Origin: Jaenimonas drosophilae
Lineage: Eukaryota > Euglenozoa > Kinetoplastea > Trypanosomatida > Trypanosomatidae
Reading direction: 5' to 3'
NCBI GenBank assembly: GCA_030849065.1
Contig: JASAON010001549.1
Coordinates: forward strand, 1 to 52,374
Length of the DNA: 52,374 bases
Made by a program: the position numbers and the translations under genes. Positions 35,809 to 44,499 of this stretch are shown in pieces; positions within the stretch are counted from its first letter, which is position 1; the number at the start of each line of letters is the position of its first letter. The notes below the pieces were generated by a model that saw nothing but the letters and a program-made list of their open reading frames with translations, made no database searches and was not told the DNA's origin.

Positions 35809-38691
35809 ATGGAGGCCCATATAGCAGTTTGCATGCATGACATGAGGGCAAGGGTGGACAACTTGCCCAAGGCAGCTTCCATCAATGGAAATAATATTGT
35901 GTTTTCATGCCCTGAGCCTCTCAAAGCAGCTGGATTCCCTGTCAAAGAAGCGACATTCGTTATGGATCAGGCTTTCCATAATCCAACCTCAGCTTCTATT
36001 GCTCAACAGATTATGCCATCGCTAGTGTCAAATTTCAGCAAAAACAAACAGAATGCGGTGATCTTTTCGTACGGTGTGCGCTCCACTCCAAAGCGTCAGC
36101 TCATGATCGGATCCTCGAAAGAAGAGGGATTTGCCCAGAAGCTCATCGCAGAGGCGGTTACACAGGGCAAAGGAGTTATGGCCGTGTCGTGTTTTATTCT
36201 TGGCGCATCGGAGAAGTTGATTGATCTCACAAATCTCAAAAATGAGCTTGGTGTCATTGTTGACTCAGTGAAGGAAGGGCCGCGTGTGCGGATGGTGGAT
36301 CGAGTTAAAGTTCGCAACTCCGATGATGTCCGTGGCACCTTCGCAAAGATCATTCAAAATTATCAGCAAGTATTTGCGGCAGTCATTCCTGAGCAGCAAC
36401 CAACACCTGAATTGGAAGCTCTTCCTCCTTACAATGGTGACACAGTGATGCTGCAGTTGCTTCGCTACGAGAGCGAGGAAGCATTCACCGACTACAATGA
36501 GGCTAACTCGCTGAACTTTGTCGCTCTCGGTGACTCCGAACGCCCTGTTCTGTGTGGTGTGGATGCTGCGCAGCAGGCCAACTATGAGCGCACGCAACGT
36601 ATTCTTGTTTCTGCGGCTGGTATAGTGTCAAGTATAAAGTGCAGCCGTCTCCGTATTCCCTTTGGAAAATCCAAAATGAGTCAGCTGCTGCGGCGCGCTT
36701 ACAACTCCGAGAGAAGAAGCAACCAGAATAACAACAACGCACCAACGCGCACTATAATGCTCATTCATGCGTTTACCGATGGAAAATGGTCCGAGGAGAC
36801 GTATCACTCTTTATCAATGGTTCGCCGCGTATGCAACACACTTGGGTCCACGGGCATTGGCTCTATTCTTCGCGACCTACCGGTTGAGAAGTGGAGGCTG
36901 GACCAGGACATTGCTGAACTCCGCGATGAAATCGCAATTGCCAAAACTGTCTACGATTACCGACCATGTATTTTCGAGTCTTCCAAAAATATACCCAACA
37001 TCAAGGAAGAGGAGCTGAAACGACTCTCTGTGATTCAGGCAAAGCGAAATGAGGCACGCGAAAAGCAGCTCTTCATTGTTCGACAGAGAGCGCAGGAAGA
37101 AGCAGCCAAGCTTATCAAAGAACAAGAAGCAAGTAGTGGTACCACATTGGCCGAACTTGAGAAGACTCTCGAAGCTAAAAAGCGTGAGAATGCGTCGTTG
37201 CAGGCGGATCGTGATGAGCGAACTCGAGAATATGAGCAGACCCTTGAAAAGATTCGCAAGAAGAAGGAAGAAGAAGAAGCCGCAGCTGAGAAGCTTCGAG
37301 AGGAGGTGACACAGCTGGAGGAGCAGCTTGTCATTCGCCAAGTTGCGATCCAGAACAAGCAGAAGCAGTTGGAAATGGCCAAACTTGACAAAGCAAAAGG
37401 AAGAGAAGCTGTGCTTCGCGAGCGTGAATCTGTGCAAGCAATGCGCAAGAATGTTCTTGCCGGCCGCCGCCGTCAACGCGAGCAGTGGATAAAACAGATC
37501 AAGGATATCAATGAAAAGGTTCTTGCCCAAATTCGGTGCCTCGCCCAAGAACGGAAGGCAAAGGGAGAGCAAGCATCTCAGAAGGAGGAATCTGCAGAGC
37601 AGGCAGTTGTGGCAGACATCAAGACCATCGAGGACTACCTTCCAAAACTCATCTCACTTGAAGATACACCAGTAAATCCAGAAGAAACGGAAACTATCCG
37701 ACGGCAATTTGATGAAGTATTCTCTCAGGAAAAGCAAAGTTATTTGACGAAGATCGAGGAAGAAAAAGCAAAGAAGGAGAAGCTTGAGAAGGGCCTGGAG
37801 GCTTATCGAAACCGTGTCCTTGAAGCTGCCCAGACTCAGAAGAAGAAGAACCTCCAAGAAGCTGAGAAGAAGAAGCAGCACCTTCACTCACTCATCGATG
37901 AGGTTCTCAACTACCTTCGGCGAGGTGTCCGGATGACGAAAATCTCAAGTAAAGGAAACCTACGCCGGCGCTACTATTTTCTCTCTGAAGACTACAAGAG
38001 GATCCACTCATGTGAGCTGGACAACCAGGGTGAGCCCATCAATCGACGCAAGCCCCCAGTGACTATTTTCCTGACTGATATCAAATCCATCATTCTTGGC
38101 ATATACACACCGTCATTCTGTGGATTTAGCAGCGAAGCTGAACTTGTCAATTCTCGTTCCACAGCTGTCACAGACAATGGAACGTTCCGTTCTGATGTTA
38201 CCCAAAGCATTACACCCTCTACTCTTGGTATCAACAACTATCGGGCATTTGCGTTGCTTCTGGAGGGCGGAAAGTCATTGGAAATTGTGTGTGATACTGA
38301 CTCAGACTACGAAGCGTGGATGGTTGGACTGAAGCGCCTAATGGGCATCAAACTACCTGTTGAGATGGCGGGCGAACAAAAGGCACGACCGACCATGGAA
38401 TTGGATGGGAAGAGAGCTGAAACGACTTCTGAGATGAAGTACGGAGGCCGTCTTGATGTGCGGAAAATGCACGGGTTTGTTTCTTTGTCACCTGAGGAAG
38501 CCCAGTTCTGCAGCGAGCATCACACTCCTCCAGCACTTTTCCTACGCATGAGGCAAGAGCTATCGGAGAAGGGCCAATCTGGCTCAGTGACCGTATACGA
38601 TGTTCGAGTCTCCTCTGGACTTGACCTGATTCGCTCGTGGTTTCTTTTCAATTATTTTTCCGAGAAACGACTGATTGTTTCTTCTCTATGA
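35809..38691 (+). CDS. Degenerate kinesin motor with coiled coil and PH-like domain
   Basis: A 960-residue protein. Residues 1-345 keep kinesin motor landmarks: ATFVMDQAFHN (strand 2), VIFSYG before the P-loop, FVALGDSE (237-244, where active motors have LVDLAGSE), IPFGKSKMSQLLRRAY (283-298, the 'PYRDSKLTRLLQ' element) and MLIHAFTDGKWSEETYHSLS. The P-loop itself is destroyed: GQTGSGKT is replaced by GVRSTPKR (89-96). Only the first Gly and the Lys remain, so ATP hydrolysis is unlikely. A long charged coiled coil spans about 400-690. A PH-like domain follows at about 703-847 (KGNLRRRYYFLSEDYKRI to YEAWMVGLKRLMGI). It should be a non-motile, membrane-linked cytoskeletal adaptor; the partner is unknown. 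It is the first gene of the plus block. Confidence 0.8.
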   Translation: MEAHIAVCMHDMRARVDNLPKAASINGNNIVFSCPEPLKAAGFPVKEATFVMDQAFHNPTSASIAQQIMPSLVSNFSKNKQNAVIFSYGVRSTPKRQLMIGSSKEEGFAQKLIAEAVTQGKGVMAVSCFILGASEKLIDLTNLKNELGVIVDSVKEGPRVRMVDRVKVRNSDDVRGTFAKIIQNYQQVFAAVIPEQQPTPELEALPPYNGDTVMLQLLRYESEEAFTDYNEANSLNFVALGDSERPVLCGVDAAQQANYERTQRILVSAAGIVSSIKCSRLRIPFGKSKMSQLLRRAYNSERRSNQNNNNAPTRTIMLIHAFTDGKWSEETYHSLSMVRRVCNTLGSTGIGSILRDLPVEKWRLDQDIAELRDEIAIAKTVYDYRPCIFESSKNIPNIKEEELKRLSVIQAKRNEAREKQLFIVRQRAQEEAAKLIKEQEASSGTTLAELEKTLEAKKRENASLQADRDERTREYEQTLEKIRKKKEEEEAAAEKLREEVTQLEEQLVIRQVAIQNKQKQLEMAKLDKAKGREAVLRERESVQAMRKNVLAGRRRQREQWIKQIKDINEKVLAQIRCLAQERKAKGEQASQKEESAEQAVVADIKTIEDYLPKLISLEDTPVNPEETETIRRQFDEVFSQEKQSYLTKIEEEKAKKEKLEKGLEAYRNRVLEAAQTQKKKNLQEAEKKKQHLHSLIDEVLNYLRRGVRMTKISSKGNLRRRYYFLSEDYKRIHSCELDNQGEPINRRKPPVTIFLTDIKSIILGIYTPSFCGFSSEAELVNSRSTAVTDNGTFRSDVTQSITPSTLGINNYRAFALLLEGGKSLEIVCDTDSDYEAWMVGLKRLMGIKLPVEMAGEQKARPTMELDGKRAETTSEMKYGGRLDVRKMHGFVSLSPEEAQFCSEHHTPPALFLRMRQELSEKGQSGSVTVYDVRVSSGLDLIRSWFLFNYFSEKRLIVSSL

Positions 38692-38959
38692 GCCCATATA
38701 CAAGCGGCTATTGAGCAGACTCTTGCACTAGACGCTCGCTCACTTGTGACTCTTTGAATATCTGAAAATGGCGTGACTGCCGATGTGAGGTGTGCCTTTT
38801 GCCGTTGCTGGAGGGTAAAACTCGAACCTCGCCGTCTATAGACGTAGTTTCATCACGTAGTGGAGGCTGTTGATACCTTGGGCAGCCAGATTATTATACC
38901 ATACCATCAAACCACTGCAGGTCTCAGAATGCTTTCCATTGACTGCTAATCTGCAACAC

Positions 38960-38985
38960 CCTGTCCTTCTCTCTTCACTTTGTAG
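38960..38985 (+). promoter_or_regulatory. Probable trans-splice acceptor for the TCAIM-like gene
   Basis: A pyrimidine tract (about 38960-38983) ends in TTTGTAG, with AG at 38984-38985, only five bases before the ATG at 38991. If used, the gene would have almost no leader beyond the spliced leader itself. Confidence 0.5.
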
Positions 38986-38990
38986 TGACG

Positions 38991-41261
38991 ATGCGGTCGT
39001 CATGGCTGGTCAGGGCGATGACTCCGCGGTCTGCTTTAAAGGTGCTTAACCTTGACGCGTCGACCTCCCCGGCACCATCTGCGATAAAAAGAGCATTTAT
39101 CCAGCAAACCCTTCAGTGCCATCCCGATGTTCATCCTGATGACCCAACTGCGACGGAAAAGTTTCATGCCCTGTCAGAGGCTCTTCAGGTGGCGCTAAGC
39201 GCTGTTAGTAGCGTTGGGCACCATCAAAACGATTCGGGAGCCACTGAGAATCCAGCAACCACGCCACAAGGATACCTTGACAGTCTACGACATGTGTTTG
39301 CTTCGCATCGCCGGTGCCGCGAAATGGGAGCTGGGTTCTCACATGGTAACGCCGGATGCTCATCAACCGTGAACGATTGTTTTTCCTCTCCTACTCTGAC
39401 AGATATCACTGAGATCTGCGGAGATGAGTTTCGAGCGATGCGGCAAGTACGGACATTCAGCCAGGAGTTGCCCACTCTTCTGTGCGGCAGCCGCTCAGCT
39501 GCATTATTTGACACAGTGGTATTCTTTCACTCGCGGTACATTCAATCCATGACTTCGGGTGTGGTTCGTTTCTCGAAGAATTTGCCTGCCATTGTAAGTC
39601 GCGTTGTCAGAGCGCGAAAGAAACACGTGAGCAATCGGCATTCACGCGCGACCATGGGCATGGGCACCGGATCTCGACCGCTGGAGCAGCGCATCGAAGA
39701 TATGCCGTTGAAGCCTCTTGTCCTTATTGGTGCGCTGATCTTCGCTTTGCCGAGCCGCAACGAGGACATGTATCAACGAGAACCAGTGTCAAGCACGCAC
39801 CATGGCATCCAGTCTCCCAAAGAGATCCTAGTCGCTAGCGAGCTGAAATGTGTGATTTATCCATCAGACAGCATCGGCACCATCGCAACCAAGATTAGCG
39901 CGTGGGAGGCGGCGAGTTATGAGCGTCTTAAGGTGGAGCAAGCAATCACGGATGCTGTGAAGGTGGTCAGTGATGTGCTTGCCGTTGGTTCTCCAGAGGG
40001 TAAGGGATTCGTCCTTCGACCACACCTGGAGCTTGATAAGCAACAGGCTAATCGTCTCCTGAGCACAGTTCAAAAACTTGCCTGCGAACTCTGCCTATTT
40101 TCCGATGATTGCTCCGCTCCAGATGGTTCCAACCTCCAAGATGATCAGAGTGAGGGCGAAACCGATCACCCACCGACTGTCGGGGGCCTCATATCGCAGT
40201 GCCGTCGTCTGCTTGCTTTGGCGTCTCCTTTGCTGGAAGGACCAATAACGCTAAAAACCAACGACGTAGATGCAACCAGCGAAATTGGGGAGTCAAGAGG
40301 TGTCCCAACGATTACTGAAGATGACCTTCACCTTCCAGTATCCCTGTTTTCAGTTTCCCGACACTCGTCATGTTGCGTGGCAGAAGTTATTCGTATGGCT
40401 GTTTACTGTGAACTGAGCGACAATGTGGTTACGTTTTTGCTCCGTCTTCGAAACGCATGCAGGAAGGTTGTGCAAGAGGGGAAAAACTCTGCAGAAGTTC
40501 TTCCTGATCTTTTACGTCTGCGGTCAGTTGTGACCAAGGAGGAGTTTATTGAGCAAAGTCCTCCATCAAAGGAGGAGAGCTCAACCCTGAATTGTCTTTC
40601 CAACGAACCGCAGCCTCTTTTGTTTCGACATCGCGGACCAGTAACACTGTTTCCTCGAATCTACAACATGAGCTGCAGACGAGAAAAGTCATTTTGGGAT
40701 TACGTGTACACACATCGTGAGCACCTTGCTCGTTGTGCTCCCGCCATGCATCCTCTGAACGTTTTCTTTGAGTGCGCGCCGCATGATGCCGAAGCAGTGC
40801 ATCTCAGTCCGAACCACATGGCGGGATGGATGGGCGAGGCTACCGATGGCTGTGACAACGTCTGCATTACCTCAAGTGAACTCCAGAGTGCTTGCGCATT
40901 CCTAGCGTGGATGGACGAGATTATCGAAGAATCCACGCTGAGTCGCTGTGCATTCTCCGAGTTGCGAAACGAAGGTATTGGCTATGTGGTGCGAGATAGC
41001 CCGCTACGACTCTCACAGTTTTTGTCCTTTGTGCGCATGTATACTGCGGCGAAGGCAGTACGTTCCATTATGGAGCATCGAAACAACTCTGACACTGCTT
41101 CGCGCATCCTTTCCCCTCATGATGTGGGACTGTCGATTGTTGTGGGGTATACGTGCGATGTTGCCGAGGGCGGTAAACTTTACATTCCGTGGAATGTAGA
41201 TCCTGTGACACTGTTGGCCCTTCTTGATGACTGCTCAACCAACCTGAAACTGAGCGGATAA
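38991..41261 (+). CDS. TCAIM-like J-domain mitochondrial protein (DUF4460/DUF4461 type)
   Basis: A 756-residue protein. The basic N-terminus (MRSSWLVRAMTPRSALKVL) suggests mitochondrial import. Residues about 15-75 are a J-like domain with the HPD tripeptide: SAIKRAFIQQTLQCHPDVHP, then ATEKFHALSEALQV. The C-terminal end reads GLSIVVGYTCDVAEGG followed by KLYIPWNVDP. That closely matches the end of animal TCAIM, a mitochondrial protein built from DUF4460 and DUF4461. The central ISAWEAASYERLKVEQA also fits a TCAIM-like helix. The middle 300 residues are diverged and low in recognisable motifs. The frame begins with GTG at 38985, but the first ATG is 38991. The TCAIM link is my reading by eye and should be tested with profiles. 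Confidence 0.65.
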   Translation: MRSSWLVRAMTPRSALKVLNLDASTSPAPSAIKRAFIQQTLQCHPDVHPDDPTATEKFHALSEALQVALSAVSSVGHHQNDSGATENPATTPQGYLDSLRHVFASHRRCREMGAGFSHGNAGCSSTVNDCFSSPTLTDITEICGDEFRAMRQVRTFSQELPTLLCGSRSAALFDTVVFFHSRYIQSMTSGVVRFSKNLPAIVSRVVRARKKHVSNRHSRATMGMGTGSRPLEQRIEDMPLKPLVLIGALIFALPSRNEDMYQREPVSSTHHGIQSPKEILVASELKCVIYPSDSIGTIATKISAWEAASYERLKVEQAITDAVKVVSDVLAVGSPEGKGFVLRPHLELDKQQANRLLSTVQKLACELCLFSDDCSAPDGSNLQDDQSEGETDHPPTVGGLISQCRRLLALASPLLEGPITLKTNDVDATSEIGESRGVPTITEDDLHLPVSLFSVSRHSSCCVAEVIRMAVYCELSDNVVTFLLRLRNACRKVVQEGKNSAEVLPDLLRLRSVVTKEEFIEQSPPSKEESSTLNCLSNEPQPLLFRHRGPVTLFPRIYNMSCRREKSFWDYVYTHREHLARCAPAMHPLNVFFECAPHDAEAVHLSPNHMAGWMGEATDGCDNVCITSSELQSACAFLAWMDEIIEESTLSRCAFSELRNEGIGYVVRDSPLRLSQFLSFVRMYTAAKAVRSIMEHRNNSDTASRILSPHDVGLSIVVGYTCDVAEGGKLYIPWNVDPVTLLALLDDCSTNLKLSG

Positions 41262-41380
41262 TCCAGATAACTGCAATGGTGTGCCCATTGGTAATACTGG
41301 CGGAGCAACCGTATCCTTTCGTTGTTACCACTCTCCCATCATGTATGTGGTTGACGTGGGTCCAAGCCTCCTTTTATGAA

Positions 41381-41421
41381 TCTCTCCAACTCTTTCTTCT
41401 TTTTTCTGCCCGACACCGCAG
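41381..41421 (+). promoter_or_regulatory. Probable trans-splice acceptor
   Basis: A strong pyrimidine tract ends in CCGCAG, with AG at 41420-41421 and a second AG at 41423-41424. This places the upstream ATG at 41376 before the splice site, so translation should begin at 41439. Confidence 0.65.
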
Positions 41422-41438
41422 TAGTGCGTTGGGGACAT

Positions 41439-42452
41439 ATGATCCGTCAGCGGAATGTAGAAGGCACCATGTCGCGGACCTCTCTCGTGGAGTCAATTGC
41501 TCAGAAGCGAGTAAAATTTCTCGACTATCTCAAGGAAATTCATAGCGATGACGGTGCTCTCTGGATGAATACGGTGCACCTGAAACGTGTAGACCTCTGC
41601 AGGCACTTTAGTGCGGAAGAGGAGTGCGCCGATGAAGATCACTCAGGAGGTACTACAGTAAAGGTACCACTCGATGTAGGCTGTGGTGGGGGCACCTCAT
41701 CGGAGTTCACCGGAGAGCCTGCGGCTCAGTGCGTGGCGCTCCATCGCAGTCTAGCCTCCAAGCCACCAAAGTCGTCATGGGCGAATCGATACATCCTCTC
41801 CTTTGTTGCGCTCGCCTACTCATTGGCGGACTTGCTCGCTGCGGCGATGCGAGGAGACCAGTTTGCGGAGTGTTTTCACGGCCTTCTTCTGGAGGTTGAG
41901 ATGAATGCTGCAACGGGGCCTGCGGCCAAGGCTCTGGCTCAGCGCAACGTCAAGCACTATCGTCAGCACCTTTCCTCTTCTTTGGTAGCTGCTCTTGCGT
42001 CGTCCCTTCCGTCAGGTGAATCATTTGCCGCATTGGAGGGTGGTCCAAAGTACTTGTTTCTGCGGACGGATCAACTTTCATTTCTCCCTACTCGTCCCTC
42101 ATATGGAGCTGTTGTCCCGTCGGTGCTCTCTTTGCTCATTCTTGCTTATCAGCGGTTTTGTGATGTTGAGTTCCCCATAAGCGACACCATGGCTCACCAC
42201 ATTGTGCAGGCAGATCGATGCGTTCAAAAGCTGGTACTTGACCGACTCTGCTCCGAACTTCAACGGGTGGCGCAGGGAATCCTTCGCGGTCAGATGACGG
42301 TGCTATCGACAAAGGGGCTGTTCTCCCACTGCTCCGAAGAAGGCGAATCGGGAGGAGCAGCTCTCGCGAACTTCTTCCATGACCTTGATACCGGCACCAC
42401 CCAATTGGATGAGGTGGATAAGGATGAAGAGGATTCCGAGACCAACGACTGA
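41439..42452 (+). CDS. Conserved-looking hypothetical protein
   Basis: A 337-residue protein I do not recognise. An earlier in-frame ATG (41376) lies upstream of a clear splice acceptor and would encode a Phe run from the pyrimidine tract, so MIRQRNVEG at 41439 is chosen. Residues 15-110 are mixed, with an acidic patch (HFSAEEECADEDHSGG) and a Gly-rich DVGCGGGTSS. From about 120 the protein is helical and hydrophobic: YILSFVALAYSLADLLAAAM, HYRQHLSSSLVAALASSL and VLSLLILAYQRFCDVEF. These look like buried helices rather than membrane spans. The tail is strongly acidic (DEVDKDEEDSETND). It may be a helical-repeat or complex-subunit protein. The DVGCGGG stretch resembles a methyltransferase loop, but no such fold follows. 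Confidence 0.75.
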   Translation: MIRQRNVEGTMSRTSLVESIAQKRVKFLDYLKEIHSDDGALWMNTVHLKRVDLCRHFSAEEECADEDHSGGTTVKVPLDVGCGGGTSSEFTGEPAAQCVALHRSLASKPPKSSWANRYILSFVALAYSLADLLAAAMRGDQFAECFHGLLLEVEMNAATGPAAKALAQRNVKHYRQHLSSSLVAALASSLPSGESFAALEGGPKYLFLRTDQLSFLPTRPSYGAVVPSVLSLLILAYQRFCDVEFPISDTMAHHIVQADRCVQKLVLDRLCSELQRVAQGILRGQMTVLSTKGLFSHCSEEGESGGAALANFFHDLDTGTTQLDEVDKDEEDSETND

Positions 42453-42620
42453 CCGCCATTTTTATGCACTTCGCGCACACTTTCACGTCACCTTGACACC
42501 TTGACAATGGGCGGACTGTGCTAGCCGAATACGGCGACGATCAATTTGTGGGATTCGGCAATCGTGCACTCAGTTTCTCTCTCCCCTTCACTTCTTCTAT
42601 GCTGATATAGATTCATCGTG

Positions 42621-42640
42621 CTTTTTTTCTTGCTAGCTAG
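42621..42640 (+). promoter_or_regulatory. Probable trans-splice acceptor
   Basis: A T-rich tract (42621-42631) followed by GCTAG, with AG at 42635-42636 and 42639-42640. The first in-frame ATG after it is 42689, which sets the start of the membrane protein. Confidence 0.6.
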
Positions 42641-42688
42641 GTGAGGGCTTCCATATCTACGATACCCTCACAGTTTTTAATCCGAGCA

Positions 42689-43231
42689 ATGCACTTCATA
42701 TCTTTGTGCGCAGAGGCACGCAGCTGGATGGTCTATACCATATCAGTTTCACTGATTTATTTGTCGTGGAGAGTGCACCCCCTCTTGTTGAGCGCATCAA
42801 GCTTTCCGCTGTGGCAGTATGCTTTGATCGTATGTGGTTCAATGGTGATGGGCAGCATTGGAATAGCTTTCATTGCGGAAGATTCTCTGTTGGAGTTTGA
42901 TCCGTCGTCTCTCCTAGTTCTGCACAGGGAAGCAACAGTCGATGCAGAAGTAGATGACGATAACATCGCCAAGAAAGAAGAAGAGAGTGCCACCATTTTC
43001 TACGAGAAGAGAGCACTATGGTTTTTTGCGTTCGCGATCTTCGCAAACTTGCTCGTTGTCGTTGCACTCCTTCTGCTAGTCCACCCGTTCACAAGAGCGT
43101 ATGACCTTTATCTGGGAAGTTTCCGTGTGCTTATCGACATGACGTTTCTTTGCATTTTATTGGTTGTCAGGTTGATTCTAAACTGGCGTCTTTTGACGGA
43201 TGACGGTGTTTCTTGTGAGTCTGAAGTCTGA
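42689..43231 (+). CDS. Small multi-pass membrane protein
   Basis: A 180-residue protein without a known family. It has about four membrane helices: one near 12-28 (WMVYTISVSLIYLSW), one near 40-62 (LWQYALIVCGSMVMGSIGIA), one near 112-132 (WFFAFAIFANLLVVVALLLL) and one near 148-168 (LIDMTFLCILLVVRLIL). A hydrophilic acidic loop between the second and third holds EVDDDNIAKKEEES. The frame is open from a GTG at 42641, but that lies at the splice acceptor, so ATG 42689 is preferred. No signal peptide cleavage site is clear. Function unknown. A possible relic of a second copy lies about 0.8 kb downstream. Confidence 0.7.
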   Translation: MHFISLCAEARSWMVYTISVSLIYLSWRVHPLLLSASSFPLWQYALIVCGSMVMGSIGIAFIAEDSLLEFDPSSLLVLHREATVDAEVDDDNIAKKEEESATIFYEKRALWFFAFAIFANLLVVVALLLLVHPFTRAYDLYLGSFRVLIDMTFLCILLVVRLILNWRLLTDDGVSCESEV

Positions 43232-44499
43232 TACTGCGACTGTGGGCATTATGTCCTACAGAGAGGGAATCATTATCAAGTGAATGTCCACCCCTTGATG
43301 CTTTTCACGTTTTCACGTTTTGTTTTTCAATTGTTGACCACATAATTTCCATGTTATGATTTGGTGCCATGCGAGGGCAAGCGACGGTGTCTTACAAGAG
43401 CCCCAAGATCTGACTGATTTTTTCTCTTTTGCCTTGTCTGTTGCCGTAGTGGCTCTGATTCTTTGATGGGTTGCGTCCCGCTACCATTTCCTGTGGAGTT
43501 CTCCACATTGAGAACCACTCACCCTCAAACTTGCGATGCTATCAATCCTTTGCTGCTGTTCACTTACCTGAAGACTACCATCCGCTAGGTTACTTTGAAG
43601 GTTTCCATTATCGTTAAGTGGCAGTCTAATGAAGAAGATTCACAACAAGAAACTTAGATGTGACTGCATCTGTTTTTGGTCAGCGGGGCCAAAGTGGAAT
43701 GAAACTTGCTCTACAATGGCGGTCACGTCGAAGTAGATGAAGGCTCCGAAATTACTGCTGAAGATATTCCCAACGAACGAACCCATCTGTTTTACGAGTA
43801 CTGATGGACACACAGCGAATAGCCAAACCTCTTCAGTGAAGTCCGAGTAATGGAAGCTGAGTTCAGAGATTTTCGTCTATCTCAATTGTGCTTCTACTTG
43901 TTTCCTTTCACACGGGCAACTCTTCGATATTGCCACCTACCAGCAACAACGACTCTATGTTGTTTCACCTTGGTGTTGTGGTAGCCATACCCGCGTACGC
44001 ATGTGTGCGCTCTTCTTATGCGTTTGAGCGGGTTTTCAGCCGAGTCTCAAGCAACCAGGCTGACCTCAAAGCCGTCATATCAACCTTTAGCAAACCGATG
44101 GCGTCTACGACTCAACTCCGGCTCCAAACTTCGATTTCCACCAAGCAACAGTTTGTGGTAGTCTCCCTAGTCAACATCCTCACCGTCGTACGCTCGGCTC
44201 CTTCAAGACCTTTTGAGGCAGTAGCTGATTGGTTTCACTATTCCTGGAAGTGACGACATTACCTTCAACTGTGTTGAGGTGAGTCAATCCCTCCAACTCT
44301 CTGGTAACGGCCTTCTTGTTGGGAACTGTCCGGAGCGCATAGCCTTCCACGTACGTGACGAATGGACTGATCGGTTTAGTATCTGATTCTGTGGTTGCTT
44401 CATCTTCATTTGCCAGTACGATTGTGCTTGACTTCATTCTGGAAACATAAAAAGCCGCAGATATGTAAGACCAACGTGGTGTATCTGTTTCCAATTTGA
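43232..44499. other. 1.27-kb stretch of decayed sequence
   Basis: No intact gene. A 31-codon stretch near 43707-43803 (EVDEGSEITAEDIPNERTH then LFYEY) and LLLV near 43890 faintly resemble the loop and third helix of the small membrane protein upstream. The frame at 43888-44253 may be a badly decayed N-terminal part of the receptor-cyclase pseudogene that follows, but I could not align it convincingly. I found no tRNA. Confidence 0.4.

Noticed and set aside
41376..41438. Upstream ATG for the 337-residue protein
   Set aside because: It lies within the pyrimidine tract before the acceptor at 41421, and its Phe run is the translated tract.
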